Shown: in pieces, positions 1-8,573 of the stretch | How positions within the stretch are numbered: position 1 is the first letter of the stretch | How the letters are laid out: each line of letters begins with the position of its first letter | Source: an uncultured Tateyamaria sp. | Lineage (GTDB): Bacteria; Pseudomonadota; Alphaproteobacteria; Rhodobacterales; Rhodobacteraceae | DNA length: 64,000 bases | Reading direction: 5' to 3' | Assembly (NCBI RefSeq): GCF_947503465.1 | Contig: NZ_CANNDN010000003.1 | Location: 1 to 64,000, forward strand | Program-made: the position numbers and the translations under genes | The notes under the pieces: model-generated | What the model was told of the DNA's origin: nothing | Seen by the model: the letters and a program-made list of their open reading frames with translations, nothing else | The model's database searches: none

Positions 1-360
1 CGCCGCTACGCTGAGTGCAGCGGTCGGGTCCCGCCATGCTCCACCATCCCCCCCGCACCGCACATCTGCACCGGGCACGCCCACGCGTCCAGACAGGCGC
101 TGACTGACGCGCACCGGCTCCGCCGCTACGCTGAGTGCAGCGGTCGGGTCCCGCCATGCTCCACCATCCCCCCCGCACCGCACATCTGCACCGGGCATGC
201 CCACGCGTCCCGATGGGCGCTGACTGACGCGCACCGGCTCCGCCGCTACGCTGAGTGCAGCGGTCGCGTCCCGTCATGCGCCACCATCCCCCCCTGCACC
301 GCACATCTGCACCGGGCACGCCCACGCGTCCCGACAGGCACTGGCAGACGCGCACCGGGC
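1..360. repeat. Three tandem copies of a 120-bp repeat
   Basis: Copies begin at 1, 121 and 241. The first two differ at only a few bases; the third is more diverged and carries a one-base insertion near 295. The array touches the window edge, so more copies may lie upstream. No credible reading frame or codon pattern spans it, so I treat 1-396 as non-coding satellite-like DNA. Confidence 0.9.
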
Positions 361-396
361 ATCCACATTCACATTTCCTCAACATCGGCCTTGCTT

Positions 397-416
397 TATT
401 CACCAACCAGTGAATA
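397..416. promoter_or_regulatory. TetR operator 1 (palindrome upstream of the regulator)
   Basis: Perfect 7-bp arms TATTCAC / GTGAATA around a 6-bp centre, ending 10 bp before the regulator ATG at 426. The 5-bp core arms TTCAC / GTGAA and nearly the same centre recur at 1026-1041 before the next gene. Two matching palindromes flanking a TetR gene are the expected signature of autoregulation and control of the partner gene. Confidence 0.8.
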
Positions 417-425
417 TAAACACCT

Positions 426-1010
426 ATGGCCCGCCAAATCGGATATGACCAGACCAAGCTGAAACAGGACATCATGGGGGTGTTCTGGGCGCAGGGCTAT
501 GCCGAAACCTCGCTGTCGGACCTGGAATCGGCCACAGGGCTGAACCGGCGGCAGTTGTACAACGGTGTCGGCGACAAGCGGGCGATGTTCATGCAGGCAC
601 TGGATGACTTCATCGACCTGTCGGGCCGGACCCTTCTGGCACCGCTTGAAGCCGAAACCGCTTGCATATCCGACATCGCGGACCTGTTCACCGCATTCGC
701 CACAGATACAACAGGTGAAAACGGGCGCAATGGCTGCATGGTGTGCAGCACATCACAAGAGGATATCGCAGATGACGCCGAAGTGGCAGCACGCATGAAC
801 GCATTCTTTGATCGCATTCGTGCGGCCCATCTGAATGCGCTGACCCGCGCCGCTGCACGTGGCGACATCGGAATTGAACCACCTGATCTGGCCCGCAAGG
901 CCGACGCGCTGATGGGCACCCATGTTGCCCTGTGCATTCTCAGGCGGGCCGGGCGACCGGAACACCAACTGCTTCATATCGCCCATCAGGCAGTGGCCGA
1001 TATGACCTGA
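426..1010 (+). CDS. TetR/AcrR-family transcriptional regulator
   Basis: 194 aa. The N-terminal helix-turn-helix lies at about residues 12-55, with the usual run of Gly-Tyr, T-S-L-S-D-L, then a recognition helix ending in Leu-Tyr-Asn and a Lys-Arg step; the rest is an all-helical ligand-binding domain with C-M-V-C near residue 104. It should repress itself and the hydrolase 53 bp downstream until an effector binds, since the same palindrome (TTCAC-N6-GTGAA) lies 5' of both genes. The effector is unknown; a halogenated or hydrophobic compound is a guess from the neighbour. No strong ribosome binding site precedes the ATG. Confidence 0.9.
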   Translation: MARQIGYDQTKLKQDIMGVFWAQGYAETSLSDLESATGLNRRQLYNGVGDKRAMFMQALDDFIDLSGRTLLAPLEAETACISDIADLFTAFATDTTGENGRNGCMVCSTSQEDIADDAEVAARMNAFFDRIRAAHLNALTRAAARGDIGIEPPDLARKADALMGTHVALCILRRAGRPEHQLLHIAHQAVADMT

Positions 1011-1025
1011 GACACTTGCCTATTA

Positions 1026-1041
1026 TTCACCAATCAGTGAA
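1026..1041. promoter_or_regulatory. TetR operator 2 (palindrome upstream of the hydrolase)
   Basis: TTCAC-CAATCA-GTGAA, differing from operator 1 by one base in the centre (CAACCA there). It lies between the regulator stop (1010) and the hydrolase ribosome binding site AAGGGAGA at 1048-1055. Confidence 0.8.
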
Positions 1042-1062
1042 CCAAAAAAGGGAGAAAACAAC

Positions 1063-2043
1063 ATGTCCAAACTGAACCGCCGCACGCTCTTGGGCAGTGT
1101 CGCAGCAACAGCGCTGGTGACGGGGGCATTGCCAGCCCTCGCAGAGGGAAGCAGCCCGTCCGCCAAGATGGCCTTCACCAAGAAGACGGTCGCGGTCAAC
1201 GGCTCGACCATGGCCTATGTCGACGAAGGGACAGGGCCCGTTGTTCTGTTCCTGCACGGCAATCCCACGTCGTCGTATCTGTGGCGCAATATCATTCCCC
1301 ATGTCACGGACGGGTACCGCGCGATTGCACCTGACCTGATCGGCATGGGCGACAGCGGCAAACCCGACATCGGCTACACATTTGCGGAACATGCCGCATA
1401 TCTCGATGCGTTCATCGCCGCACTCGATCTCCGCGACATCACGCTGGTGATCCACGATTGGGGCTCTGCCCTGGGCATGCGCTACGCGCGCCTGAACGAA
1501 GGAAACGTGCGCGGCGTCGCGTTCATGGAGGCGATTGTTCCCCCCGCCATGCCCGCCCCCAGCCTCGAAGCCATGGGGCCGCAAAGCGCAGAACTGTTCG
1601 GCCTGCTCCGCTCACCAGCCGGAGAGGATCTGGTCCTGAACCAGAACTTCTTTGTCGAAGAAGTGTTGGGCAAGTTCGGTGTCGCGACCCCGCTCGGCGA
1701 CGCGGTCATGCAGCACTACCGCGCTCCGTTCCCGACGCCTGCCAGCCGCCTGCCAACCCTTGTCTGGCCGCGCCAGATTCCCATCGCGGGCGAACCTGCG
1801 GACACGACGCAGGTGATCACCGACAACGGCGCGTGGCTCTTTTCCTCGGACCTGCCCAAGCTGTTGCTGCATGTCACGCCGGGCGCGTTGATCCCGCCGC
1901 CCGCCGTGGACTTTATCAAGGCAAACGCATCCAACCTTGATGACGTCCATCTGGGCGAAGGGGTTCACTTTGTGCAGGAAGAGCACCCCGACGCCATCGG
2001 TCAGGCCGTGCGCGCATGGCTCGACCGCTTGCCCTCTGCCTGA
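1063..2043 (+). CDS. Haloalkane dehalogenase-like alpha/beta hydrolase with Tat-type signal peptide
   Basis: 326 aa. The N-terminus carries a twin-arginine signal (Arg6-Arg7-Thr-Leu-Leu-Gly, hydrophobic stretch, Ala-Leu-Ala-Glu near 26-28), so the enzyme is probably exported. The fold and motifs match the haloalkane dehalogenase subfamily: oxyanion motif HGNPTSSYLWR (65-75), nucleophile motif HDWGSALG with Asp132 and halide-stabilising Trp133, acidic residue Glu156 in the position used by DhaA/LinB-type enzymes, and His302 in VHFVQEEHP. It would hydrolyse a carbon-halogen bond through an ester intermediate, but related hydrolases act on other substrates, so the substrate is unproven. It has a good ribosome binding site and a TetR operator in its leader. 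MAPEG and DUF547 genes follow on the same strand. Confidence 0.85.
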   Translation: MSKLNRRTLLGSVAATALVTGALPALAEGSSPSAKMAFTKKTVAVNGSTMAYVDEGTGPVVLFLHGNPTSSYLWRNIIPHVTDGYRAIAPDLIGMGDSGKPDIGYTFAEHAAYLDAFIAALDLRDITLVIHDWGSALGMRYARLNEGNVRGVAFMEAIVPPAMPAPSLEAMGPQSAELFGLLRSPAGEDLVLNQNFFVEEVLGKFGVATPLGDAVMQHYRAPFPTPASRLPTLVWPRQIPIAGEPADTTQVITDNGAWLFSSDLPKLLLHVTPGALIPPPAVDFIKANASNLDDVHLGEGVHFVQEEHPDAIGQAVRAWLDRLPSA

Positions 2044-2105
2044 TCCATCACCCCCCCCGCCAGCCACGGTGTTGGCGGGGACACCACCCCCAAAGGACAC
2101 ACCCC

Positions 2106-2507
2106 ATGACCCCAACCGCCGCGCTGCTTGCTTTTGCCCTGATCACGATGACAGCGATCACCGTCGAAATCCTCTACACCTATGCCACGCAAGGGTTCGG
2201 CTTCGGCTTTTCCTCGAACCGGCCACGCGTGGACCGCACGCCCATGGGGCTGCGGATCGAGCGGACCTATCGCAACCAGGCGGAATCCGCGGCCTATATC
2301 GTGCCGGTGCTGGCCGCGGCCGCCGTGCTGGGCCTCGACAGCGCGGCCGCGCAGACAACGGCCGCGATTATCGTGGCGGGGCGTGCCGCCTTTGTGGCGC
2401 TCTACTACACCGGCCTCCCGTTCATCCGCATCCTCGGCTTCGGCGCGGGGTCCTTCGGCACGCTCTTTCTGGCCTATCTCGTGGTTACCGCACTTGCGAC
2501 CACCTAG
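2106..2507 (+). CDS. MAPEG-family membrane protein
   Basis: 133 aa. Four hydrophobic segments are spaced as in the MAPEG family (membrane-associated proteins in eicosanoid and glutathione metabolism). Family features are the Asn-Gln-Ala-Glu start of helix 2 (about residue 56), the Gly-Arg-Ala-Ala-Phe-Val...Tyr-Tyr-Thr-Gly-Leu-Pro segment and a conserved Arg after it. The ATG at 2106 was preferred to an in-frame one 90 bases upstream because the latter would overlap the hydrolase end and gives a non-hydrophobic N-terminus. It may be co-transcribed with the hydrolase 62 bp upstream. Bacterial members often have no known reaction. Confidence 0.8.
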   Translation: MTPTAALLAFALITMTAITVEILYTYATQGFGFGFSSNRPRVDRTPMGLRIERTYRNQAESAAYIVPVLAAAAVLGLDSAAAQTTAAIIVAGRAAFVALYYTGLPFIRILGFGAGSFGTLFLAYLVVTALATT

Positions 2508-2617
2508 GATCACGGGCGAACACGGATCAATCGCGCGTGCGCACATCCAGGAGAGATCACTGGAAATGCGCGCGCCTGACCTGACATCACAAGCACCACA
2601 AACCTCAAAGGTGCCCC

Positions 2618-3472
2618 ATGTCGCGTCTGCTGCCCGCTCTGTTCGCTCTTCTGACCTTTTCCGCGTGCATGCCGATGGAACGGCTCTTTGCGCCCACGGC
2701 AGACCTCATGTCCGACAGGTGGCTCAGGATCGCCACGACCCCGGGACGCGAACCCGACTATGCTGCGCTGAACGGCTTCCTCGACCGGTACCACCACCAG
2801 GCGGCGGACGGCACGGCGCGGGTGCGGTATGCGCAGGTGACGGAAGCGGACAAGGGGGCGCTTGAAACCTTCCTGATCGCGATGCAGCAGGTGGACCCGG
2901 CGCAACTCGACCGCAACCAGCAACTGGCCTACTGGATCAACCTCTACAATGCCCAAACCATCCGCGTGATCCTTGATCACTACCCGGTGGACAGTATCCG
3001 CGACATCGGCGACGGGCTGTTGGGGTTGGGGCCGTGGGCGGATGCCGATCTGCGGGTCAATGGCGCCCGGCTCAGCCTCAATGACATCGAACACGGCATC
3101 ATCCGCCCGGTGTTCGCCGATCCCCGCATTCACTATGCCCTCAACTGTGCCGCCGTGGGATGCCCGAACCTGGCACCGCAGGCCTGGCAAGGCGCAACGC
3201 TCAATGCGCAGCTGGACGCGGCGGAACACGCCTATATCCATGATCCGCGCGGGGTCACCCTGACCGGGGACGGGCGCGTGATCGTCTCGAAAATCTATGG
3301 CTGGTTCCGCGAAGACTTCGGCGGCACCGAGGCATCGGTCCTCGCCTACATCAAAAGCCGCGCCAACCCGGATCTGCGGGCCGCCCTGGATGCCAGCGGC
3401 CAGATCGGCGGCTATGCGTATGATTGGGGGCTGAACGCCGCAGCCGATACAATCGCACAGGCGGCGGAATAG
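2618..3472 (+). CDS. DUF547-domain lipoprotein
   Basis: 284 aa. A short signal peptide ends in a lipobox-like Thr-Phe-Ser-Ala-Cys (Cys17), so it is probably a lipoprotein. The body matches DUF547: AYWINLYNAQTIRVILDHYP, the ALNCAAVGCPNLAP segment with two Cys, and the SKIYGWFREDFGG segment near the C-terminus. The family is widespread in Proteobacteria and plants without an assigned activity. It stands alone between the MAPEG gene and the convergent tau transporter operon, 48 bp from the end of tauC. Confidence 0.85.
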   Translation: MSRLLPALFALLTFSACMPMERLFAPTADLMSDRWLRIATTPGREPDYAALNGFLDRYHHQAADGTARVRYAQVTEADKGALETFLIAMQQVDPAQLDRNQQLAYWINLYNAQTIRVILDHYPVDSIRDIGDGLLGLGPWADADLRVNGARLSLNDIEHGIIRPVFADPRIHYALNCAAVGCPNLAPQAWQGATLNAQLDAAEHAYIHDPRGVTLTGDGRVIVSKIYGWFREDFGGTEASVLAYIKSRANPDLRAALDASGQIGGYAYDWGLNAAADTIAQAAE

Positions 3473-3520
3473 AAAACGGCGCCACGCGGGCGCCGCTCTC
3501 CAAAGGCTCGGCCGCAGGCC

Positions 3521-4786
3521 TCAGCCCTTGCCTTTCCACGGCACCAGCAGCTTTTCGGCGTAGCGCATCAGCATGTCGATGCCAAAGCCGATGATGCCGA
3601 TCAGGATGATCCCCATGATGACGATGTCGGTGTTCTGGAACTTCGACGCCACCATGATCATCATGCCTGCGCCCTGCTCGGCGGCCACCAGTTCGGCGGC
3701 CACAACGGTGCCCCAACAGACACCCATCGCGACGCGCGCGCCGGTGAAAATCTCGGGCAAAGAGTTCGGCACAATCACATGGCGCATGATCTGCGCCTTG
3801 CTGGCGCCCAGCGAATAGGCGGCATGCACCTTGGAAATCTTCACGCCACTCACACCGGACCTTGCAGCAATCGCCATGATCCACAGGGCGGCCAGGAACA
3901 GAAGGATGATCTTGCCGGTCTCGCCGATCCCCGCCCAGATGATGACAAGCGGGATCAGCGCCAGGGGCGGCACCGGGCGCATGAATTCCACGATGGGATC
4001 AAACCAGCCCCGGAACCAGTTGGACAGACCCATGGCATAGCCCAGCGGGATGCCGATCAGCGCGCCGAAAAAGAATCCGACAACCACGCGAAACAGCGAA
4101 TAGCCCAGATGTTCCCACAGGGTGGACCCGCGAAACCCCTCACTCGCAATCTCGCCCACGCGCTGCACCACCGCCTCGGGGGACGGCAGCCAGATGGGTT
4201 CCATCTGCCAGCCCTTCGCGGGGGCAATATTCGGCGTGCCCTTGTCGGAAATGGTCACGGTGCCAAAACCCACATCAACCGTGTCGCCGGGCTGGACCTT
4301 CTGGCCGTTGATCTCGGTGATCTCAGCGCCCTCTCCGCGGCCCAACTCGTCATTGCGGTCCACGCGCAACAGGCCCGACCGCCAGACACCGATGGCAATG
4401 CTGTCATCCTTGGCCCAGCCGTCCCCGGGGTCGACCTCCGGGGCGTCCGTCGGGGTGTCGATCGGATGCACCAGAACGGTCACGGTTGCGCTGTCGATGT
4501 CATTGCCCGCCTGCGCGGTATACTCGAACGTGCCGGTGCCCGCGAACGGACCCGGCGCATGCAGGAACCTGGGCAACAGGGACGACCCCGTGAACATGCC
4601 CCACAACAGGAATATGGTCAGGATCGAAATGATGCTGGCCGCCCGGTTGGGCGTCACGGCGCTTTCATCGCCAAAGGTCACGGTCTTGAGCGACCCGTAA
4701 TCCGAAATGGCCGAACGCTGCGCAATCTTGGTGACGGCAAAGAACGCGACCACAAAGATCGCGACGTAAATCAGAAACGGGATCAT
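3521..4786 (-). CDS. tauC: Taurine ABC transporter permease TauC with an extra extracytoplasmic domain
   Basis: 421 aa, about 150 longer than the usual TauC/SsuC permease. Residues about 225-415 form the standard binding-protein-dependent permease domain, with the EAA loop at GASKAQIMRHVIVPNSLPEIF. Ahead of it are two hydrophobic segments (about 3-18 and 48-68) and a hydrophilic insert (about 80-195) rich in Thr, Val and Asp with beta-strand character, unlike the family norm. It forms the membrane channel of the taurine importer. Its ATG overlaps the tauB stop by four bases (ATGA), implying coupled translation. Order on the minus strand is tauA-tauB-tauC. Confidence 0.9.
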   Translation of the reverse strand: MIPFLIYVAIFVVAFFAVTKIAQRSAISDYGSLKTVTFGDESAVTPNRAASIISILTIFLLWGMFTGSSLLPRFLHAPGPFAGTGTFEYTAQAGNDIDSATVTVLVHPIDTPTDAPEVDPGDGWAKDDSIAIGVWRSGLLRVDRNDELGRGEGAEITEINGQKVQPGDTVDVGFGTVTISDKGTPNIAPAKGWQMEPIWLPSPEAVVQRVGEIASEGFRGSTLWEHLGYSLFRVVVGFFFGALIGIPLGYAMGLSNWFRGWFDPIVEFMRPVPPLALIPLVIIWAGIGETGKIILLFLAALWIMAIAARSGVSGVKISKVHAAYSLGASKAQIMRHVIVPNSLPEIFTGARVAMGVCWGTVVAAELVAAEQGAGMMIMVASKFQNTDIVIMGIILIGIIGFGIDMLMRYAEKLLVPWKGKG

Positions 4787-5589
4787 GTCGCTGCCTCCGT
4801 GCGGCCCATAATTTCTTCTTCCATGTCCCAGATCATGCCCAGGATTTCCTCGCGCCGCTCCCCGAACTCGGGGTGCTTCTTGACCTCGCGCAGGTCCTGA
4901 CCCACGCCCATCTCGGCGAATGGCAGGCGGTATTCCTTGTGAATGCGGCCCGGGCGCGGCGCCATGACCAACAGACGCTCACCCAGCAGCAGCGCCTCCT
5001 CGACCGAATGGGTGATCAGGATGATGGTCTTGCCCGTCTCCTTCCACAGCTTCAGGACAAGCGACTGCATCTTCTCGCGGGTCAGCGCGTCAAGCGCCCC
5101 CAGCGGTTCGTCCATCAGGATCACATCGGGGTCATTGGCCAGACAGCGGGCCAGCGCCACACGCTGCTGCATGCCGCCCGACAATTCGTAGACGGCCTTC
5201 TCCTTGAAGTCCTGCAAGCCGACGACATCCAGAAGGTGATCCACGATCTCTGCCTTGTCGGTCTTCGGCATGCCCTTCATCGACGGGCCAAAGCCCACAT
5301 TCTCGCGCACGCTCATCCATTCAAACAGCGCTCCCTGCTGGAACACCATGCCACGTTCGGCATCTGGTCCGTTGATCTCGTGACCGTTCAGGATCATCTT
5401 GCCATCGGTCGGCGCCAAAAAGCCCGCAACGATGTTCAGCAATGTTGTCTTGCCGCAGCCCGACGGGCCCAGCACACTCAATAGTTCACCGGCCTTGAGG
5501 TCCAGCGACACATCTTGCAGCGCCTGCACATGCCCGCCATCCGGCAGGTCAAAGCGCATCGAAAGGTTTTGAATTGAAAGTCCGGACAT
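4783..5589 (-). CDS. tauB: Taurine ABC transporter ATP-binding protein TauB
   Basis: 268 aa. Complete ABC ATPase: Walker A GPSGCGKTT (about 42-50), Q-loop in MVFQQGALFEW, signature LSGGMQQRVALAR, Walker B VILMDEPLGALD and switch His in LITHSVEEA. It powers taurine uptake with TauA and TauC; the divergently encoded taurine aminotransferase and the TauR/Xsc genes support taurine rather than another sulfonate or nitrate. It lies 116 bp downstream of tauA, with a hairpin between them, and overlaps tauC by four bases. Confidence 0.92.
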   Translation of the reverse strand: MSGLSIQNLSMRFDLPDGGHVQALQDVSLDLKAGELLSVLGPSGCGKTTLLNIVAGFLAPTDGKMILNGHEINGPDAERGMVFQQGALFEWMSVRENVGFGPSMKGMPKTDKAEIVDHLLDVVGLQDFKEKAVYELSGGMQQRVALARCLANDPDVILMDEPLGALDALTREKMQSLVLKLWKETGKTIILITHSVEEALLLGERLLVMAPRPGRIHKEYRLPFAEMGVGQDLREVKKHPEFGERREEILGMIWDMEEEIMGRTEAAT

Positions 5590-5665
5590 CGGTTCCCACC
5601 TGTCGCTTAGGTGCCCGCGGACACCCGGTTGGGCGGGGTTCGCCCCGCCTCGGTCTCAAATGAAA

Positions 5666-5693
5666 GGGCCCGCACGCAAACGCGCACGAGCCC
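5666..5693 (-). terminator. Hairpin between tauA and tauB (attenuator or stabiliser)
   Basis: Read on the minus strand, a 12-bp stem closes completely when G-U pairs are allowed, with a 4-base loop and a following TTTCATTT. A second GC hairpin (7-bp arms, 5632-5649) lies further on. Such hairpins after a binding-protein gene usually let TauA be made in excess of TauB and TauC. Confidence 0.6.
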
Positions 5694-5705
5694 GATCACA
5701 TCGTC

Positions 5706-6713
5706 TTAGTTGATGGACGACAGGGGCCCTGTGTTCACAGTGCCTTCGTAGCTGTCCAGCGCGCTGTCGATCGAACCCGCGTTCACGAACACGTCCGCCA
5801 CACCTTTCATGAAGGTCGGCGCTGTGCCGCCCAGCCATGCTTCGCTCAGCTGCTCTTCGACGGTTGGGAACTTGAAGGTCGCCAGCGTCGCGGCTGTCGC
5901 GTCTTCGTCCATGCCGGCGTCTTTCGCGATGACGGGCAGCATTTTCGCGTGGTTCGCTTCGTCCGCCCACATCGCGTTGGCTTCGGCTGTCACGGCCAGG
6001 AACTGGCTCAGCAGCTCGCCCTCTTCGGCGATGAAGTTGGCAGGCGCGGTTGTGGCGTCAAACACCAGGATGCCCAGCTCTTCCTTCTCCGCGCCGGTCA
6101 GCAGGACGTTGCCCGACTCTTTCATGCGGCGCAGCGCGCCACCCCAGCCGCAGGCCATGTCGACAGAGCCTTGCGCCAGTGCAGCCGCACCTTCGGCAGG
6201 GGCCATGTCCACAACGTCAAGCGACGCGAGGTCGACGCCAAAGTGGTTCATCTGGCTCAGGAAGCCGTAATGGGCCGCGGTGCCCAGCGGAACGGCCACT
6301 TTCTTGCCGGCCAGCTCGGCTGCGGACTCCTTGTCGATCTCCAGACCGGACGCGACAACGCAGTTGTCGTTCTCGGAATAGGACACGGCCACGTCGACGA
6401 TCTGGATGTCCTGCCCGGCAGAGGCCGCAACCACGAAGGGCGGCACGCCCTGGGACACGCTGATCTGAACGTCGCCCGACGCCATGGCGGCAGACATCGC
6501 GGTGCCTGTGTCAAAGCTCACCCAGTTGATCTTGGTGCCGCCCATGGCCTCTTCGTACATGCCGGTCTCTTTGGCGAACTGGAAGGGCATCGGCCACTCC
6601 AGGAAATAGGCGACGGTGATCTCGCCGCCATGGCCTGCCGCCACGGCGCCCTGGGCACCGGCCAGCATCGCAGTGGCTGCAACGGCACCCATCAGCTTTG
6701 TCTTGAATGTCAT
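5706..6713 (-). CDS. tauA: Taurine ABC transporter periplasmic binding protein TauA
   Basis: 335 aa. A clear signal peptide (hydrophobic core at about 8-22, cleavage likely after Ala-Val-Ala-Ala) precedes a SsuA/TauA-type solute-binding protein (NMT1/THI5-like fold). Residues ITVAYFLEWPMPFQFAKETGMYEE open the mature domain and DTGTAMSAAMASGDVQIS follows, both typical of TauA. It captures taurine in the periplasm and delivers it to TauBC. It is the first gene of the tauABC operon and faces tpa across a 394-bp shared regulatory region that carries TauR-type boxes. Confidence 0.92.
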   Translation of the reverse strand: MTFKTKLMGAVAATAMLAGAQGAVAAGHGGEITVAYFLEWPMPFQFAKETGMYEEAMGGTKINWVSFDTGTAMSAAMASGDVQISVSQGVPPFVVAASAGQDIQIVDVAVSYSENDNCVVASGLEIDKESAAELAGKKVAVPLGTAAHYGFLSQMNHFGVDLASLDVVDMAPAEGAAALAQGSVDMACGWGGALRRMKESGNVLLTGAEKEELGILVFDATTAPANFIAEEGELLSQFLAVTAEANAMWADEANHAKMLPVIAKDAGMDEDATAATLATFKFPTVEEQLSEAWLGGTAPTFMKGVADVFVNAGSIDSALDSYEGTVNTGPLSSIN

Positions 6714-6969
6714 GTCTTAACTCCCGTGTTTTTTCGCGGACAGTGGAGCCCGCGTTTGGATCGGTTTGGGCGGTGGTCCGCCTCTGGTCGCACGCGCATG
6801 GCGCGGCGCTGGCGTGATCCGAGCCGATAATCCTGCGCGGATCAACGTAAAATCGGGGCATCTGTCATAAATTTGTGCGGGTAAAGTGTCGCTTAAGGAA
6901 TCCTGAATTTCCCACAGAGCCATGAAAACAAGGGGGAATCGGCAGCACGCGCGCGGCACCCTTCGCGGT

Positions 6970-7013
6970 CTGGCGTTAAACTGGCTTTACTTGTGCGCCC
7001 GAACTGGCCCTAC
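6970..7013 (+). promoter_or_regulatory. TauR boxes in the tauA-tpa intergenic region
   Basis: CTGGCGTTAA (6970-6979), CTGGCTTTAC (6981-6990) and CTGGCCCTAC (7004-7013). The last two are 23 bp apart start to start. They resemble the direct repeat CTGGACYTAA known as the TauR target in Rhodobacter capsulatus. They lie 94 bp upstream of the tpa ATG and may serve tauA too. I see no other strong element in 6714-7107. Confidence 0.75.
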
Positions 7014-7107
7014 TGTTGTGACCAGATTCTCAGCGATTGTGCGCGTCAGCATGCCTGTTCGGCCCTTAGTTTCATGGGCCGCCCCCCACGTCTCGAAAGG
7101 TTGACCC

Positions 7108-8502
7108 ATGGACGGAACGTTCAACGAAAACGATATGAGCCGCGTGATCGAAGCCGACCGCGCAAATGTGTGGCACCACCTGATCCAGCACCAGCCGTTC
7201 TTCACCGGCGCCGACCCCAAGATCATCATCGAGGGCAAGGGCCTGCGCGTCTGGGACCAGAAAGGCATCGAACATATCGACGCCGTGTCCGGCGGGGTCT
7301 GGACGGTCAATGTCGGCTATGGCCGCGAATCCATGGGCGATGCCGTGCGCGACGCCATCGTAAAGATGAACTTCTTCGGCGGCACCGTCGGCTCGATCCC
7401 AGGTGCGCTCTTTGCCGAAAAGCTGCTCACGAAAATGCCCGGTCTCGACCGCGTCTACTACGCCAACTCCGGCTCCGAAGCGAACGAGAAGGCGTTCAAG
7501 ATGGTCCGCCAGATCGCGCACAAGCGCTACGGCGGCAAGAAGCACAAGATCCTCTACCGCGACCGCGACTACCACGGGACCACCATCGCCTGCCTGTCGG
7601 CGGGCGGACAGGACGAACGCAATGCGCAATACGGCCCCTACACGCCGGGCTTCGTCCGCGTCCCGCACTGCCTCGAATACCGCAAGCACGAACAGGACGG
7701 CGCGCCGGATCAGAACTACGGCGAATGGGCGGCCAACCAGATCGAAGAAGTCATCCTGCGCGAAGGCCCCGACACCGTCGGCGCCCTCTGCCTTGAACCT
7801 GTCACCGCAGGCGGCGGCGTCATCGTGCCGCCAGAGGGCTATTGGGACCGCGTGCAGGAGATCTGCAAGACATACGACATCCTGCTGCACATCGACGAGG
7901 TTGTCTGCGGCGTGGGCCGCACCGGCACATGGTTCGGCTACCAGCACTACGGCATCAAACCGGACATGGTGACCATGGCCAAGGGGGTCGCCTCCGGCTA
8001 CGCCGCCATCTCGTGCCTTGCGACAACCAATGACGTCTTCGACATGTTCAAGGACGACACGTCCGATCCGATGAACTACTTCCGCGATATCTCCACCTTC
8101 GGTGGCTGCACGGCAGGCCCGGCGGCAGCGCTCGAAAACATGCGCATCATCGAGGACGAGGACCTGCTCGGCAACACGGTCGCCATGGGCGACTACATGC
8201 TCGACCAGTTGCACGCGCTGAAGGACAAGCACGCGGTGATCGGCGACGTCCGCGGCAAGGGCCTGTTCCTGGGCGCGGAACTGGTCGCAGACCGCGACAG
8301 CCGCGACCCGGCAGAAGAGGCCAAGGTGCAAGCGGTGGTCAAGGACTGCATGGGGCAGGCTGTGATCATCGGGGCGACCAACCGGTCCCTGCCGGGCAAG
8401 AACAACACGCTCTGCTTCTCGCCCGCGCTGATCGCGACAAAGGACGACATCGACCAGACTGTCGAAGCGGTGGATGGCGCGCTGACCCGGGTGTTCGGGT
8501 AA
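7108..8502 (+). CDS. tpa: Taurine--pyruvate aminotransferase
   Basis: 464 aa class III PLP aminotransferase. The Schiff-base lysine is Lys292 in TMAKGVASGYAA; Asp263 in HIDEVVCGVGRTG holds the pyridine nitrogen; NSGSEANEKAFK binds the cofactor phosphate. Tpa moves the amino group of taurine to pyruvate, giving sulfoacetaldehyde and alanine, in the cytoplasm. The assignment to taurine rests on the divergent tauABC, the upstream TauR boxes and tauR/xsc downstream. No alanine dehydrogenase, which would recycle pyruvate, is in the window. A GC hairpin follows the stop. Confidence 0.93.
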   Translation: MDGTFNENDMSRVIEADRANVWHHLIQHQPFFTGADPKIIIEGKGLRVWDQKGIEHIDAVSGGVWTVNVGYGRESMGDAVRDAIVKMNFFGGTVGSIPGALFAEKLLTKMPGLDRVYYANSGSEANEKAFKMVRQIAHKRYGGKKHKILYRDRDYHGTTIACLSAGGQDERNAQYGPYTPGFVRVPHCLEYRKHEQDGAPDQNYGEWAANQIEEVILREGPDTVGALCLEPVTAGGGVIVPPEGYWDRVQEICKTYDILLHIDEVVCGVGRTGTWFGYQHYGIKPDMVTMAKGVASGYAAISCLATTNDVFDMFKDDTSDPMNYFRDISTFGGCTAGPAAALENMRIIEDEDLLGNTVAMGDYMLDQLHALKDKHAVIGDVRGKGLFLGAELVADRDSRDPAEEAKVQAVVKDCMGQAVIIGATNRSLPGKNNTLCFSPALIATKDDIDQTVEAVDGALTRVFG

Positions 8503-8509
8503 GCTGGGG

Positions 8510-8528
8510 GGCGCAGGACACCTGCGCC
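8510..8528 (+). terminator. Hairpin after tpa
   Basis: GGCGCAGG-ACA-CCTGCGCC, a perfect 8-bp stem with a 3-base loop starting 8 bp after the tpa stop, followed only by TTA. It is a likely transcript-end hairpin, weak as an intrinsic terminator for want of a T run. Confidence 0.5.
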
Positions 8529-8573
8529 TTACGGGGCATATTGAATCTGGCAAGGCGGGGGGTATCCCCCGCC

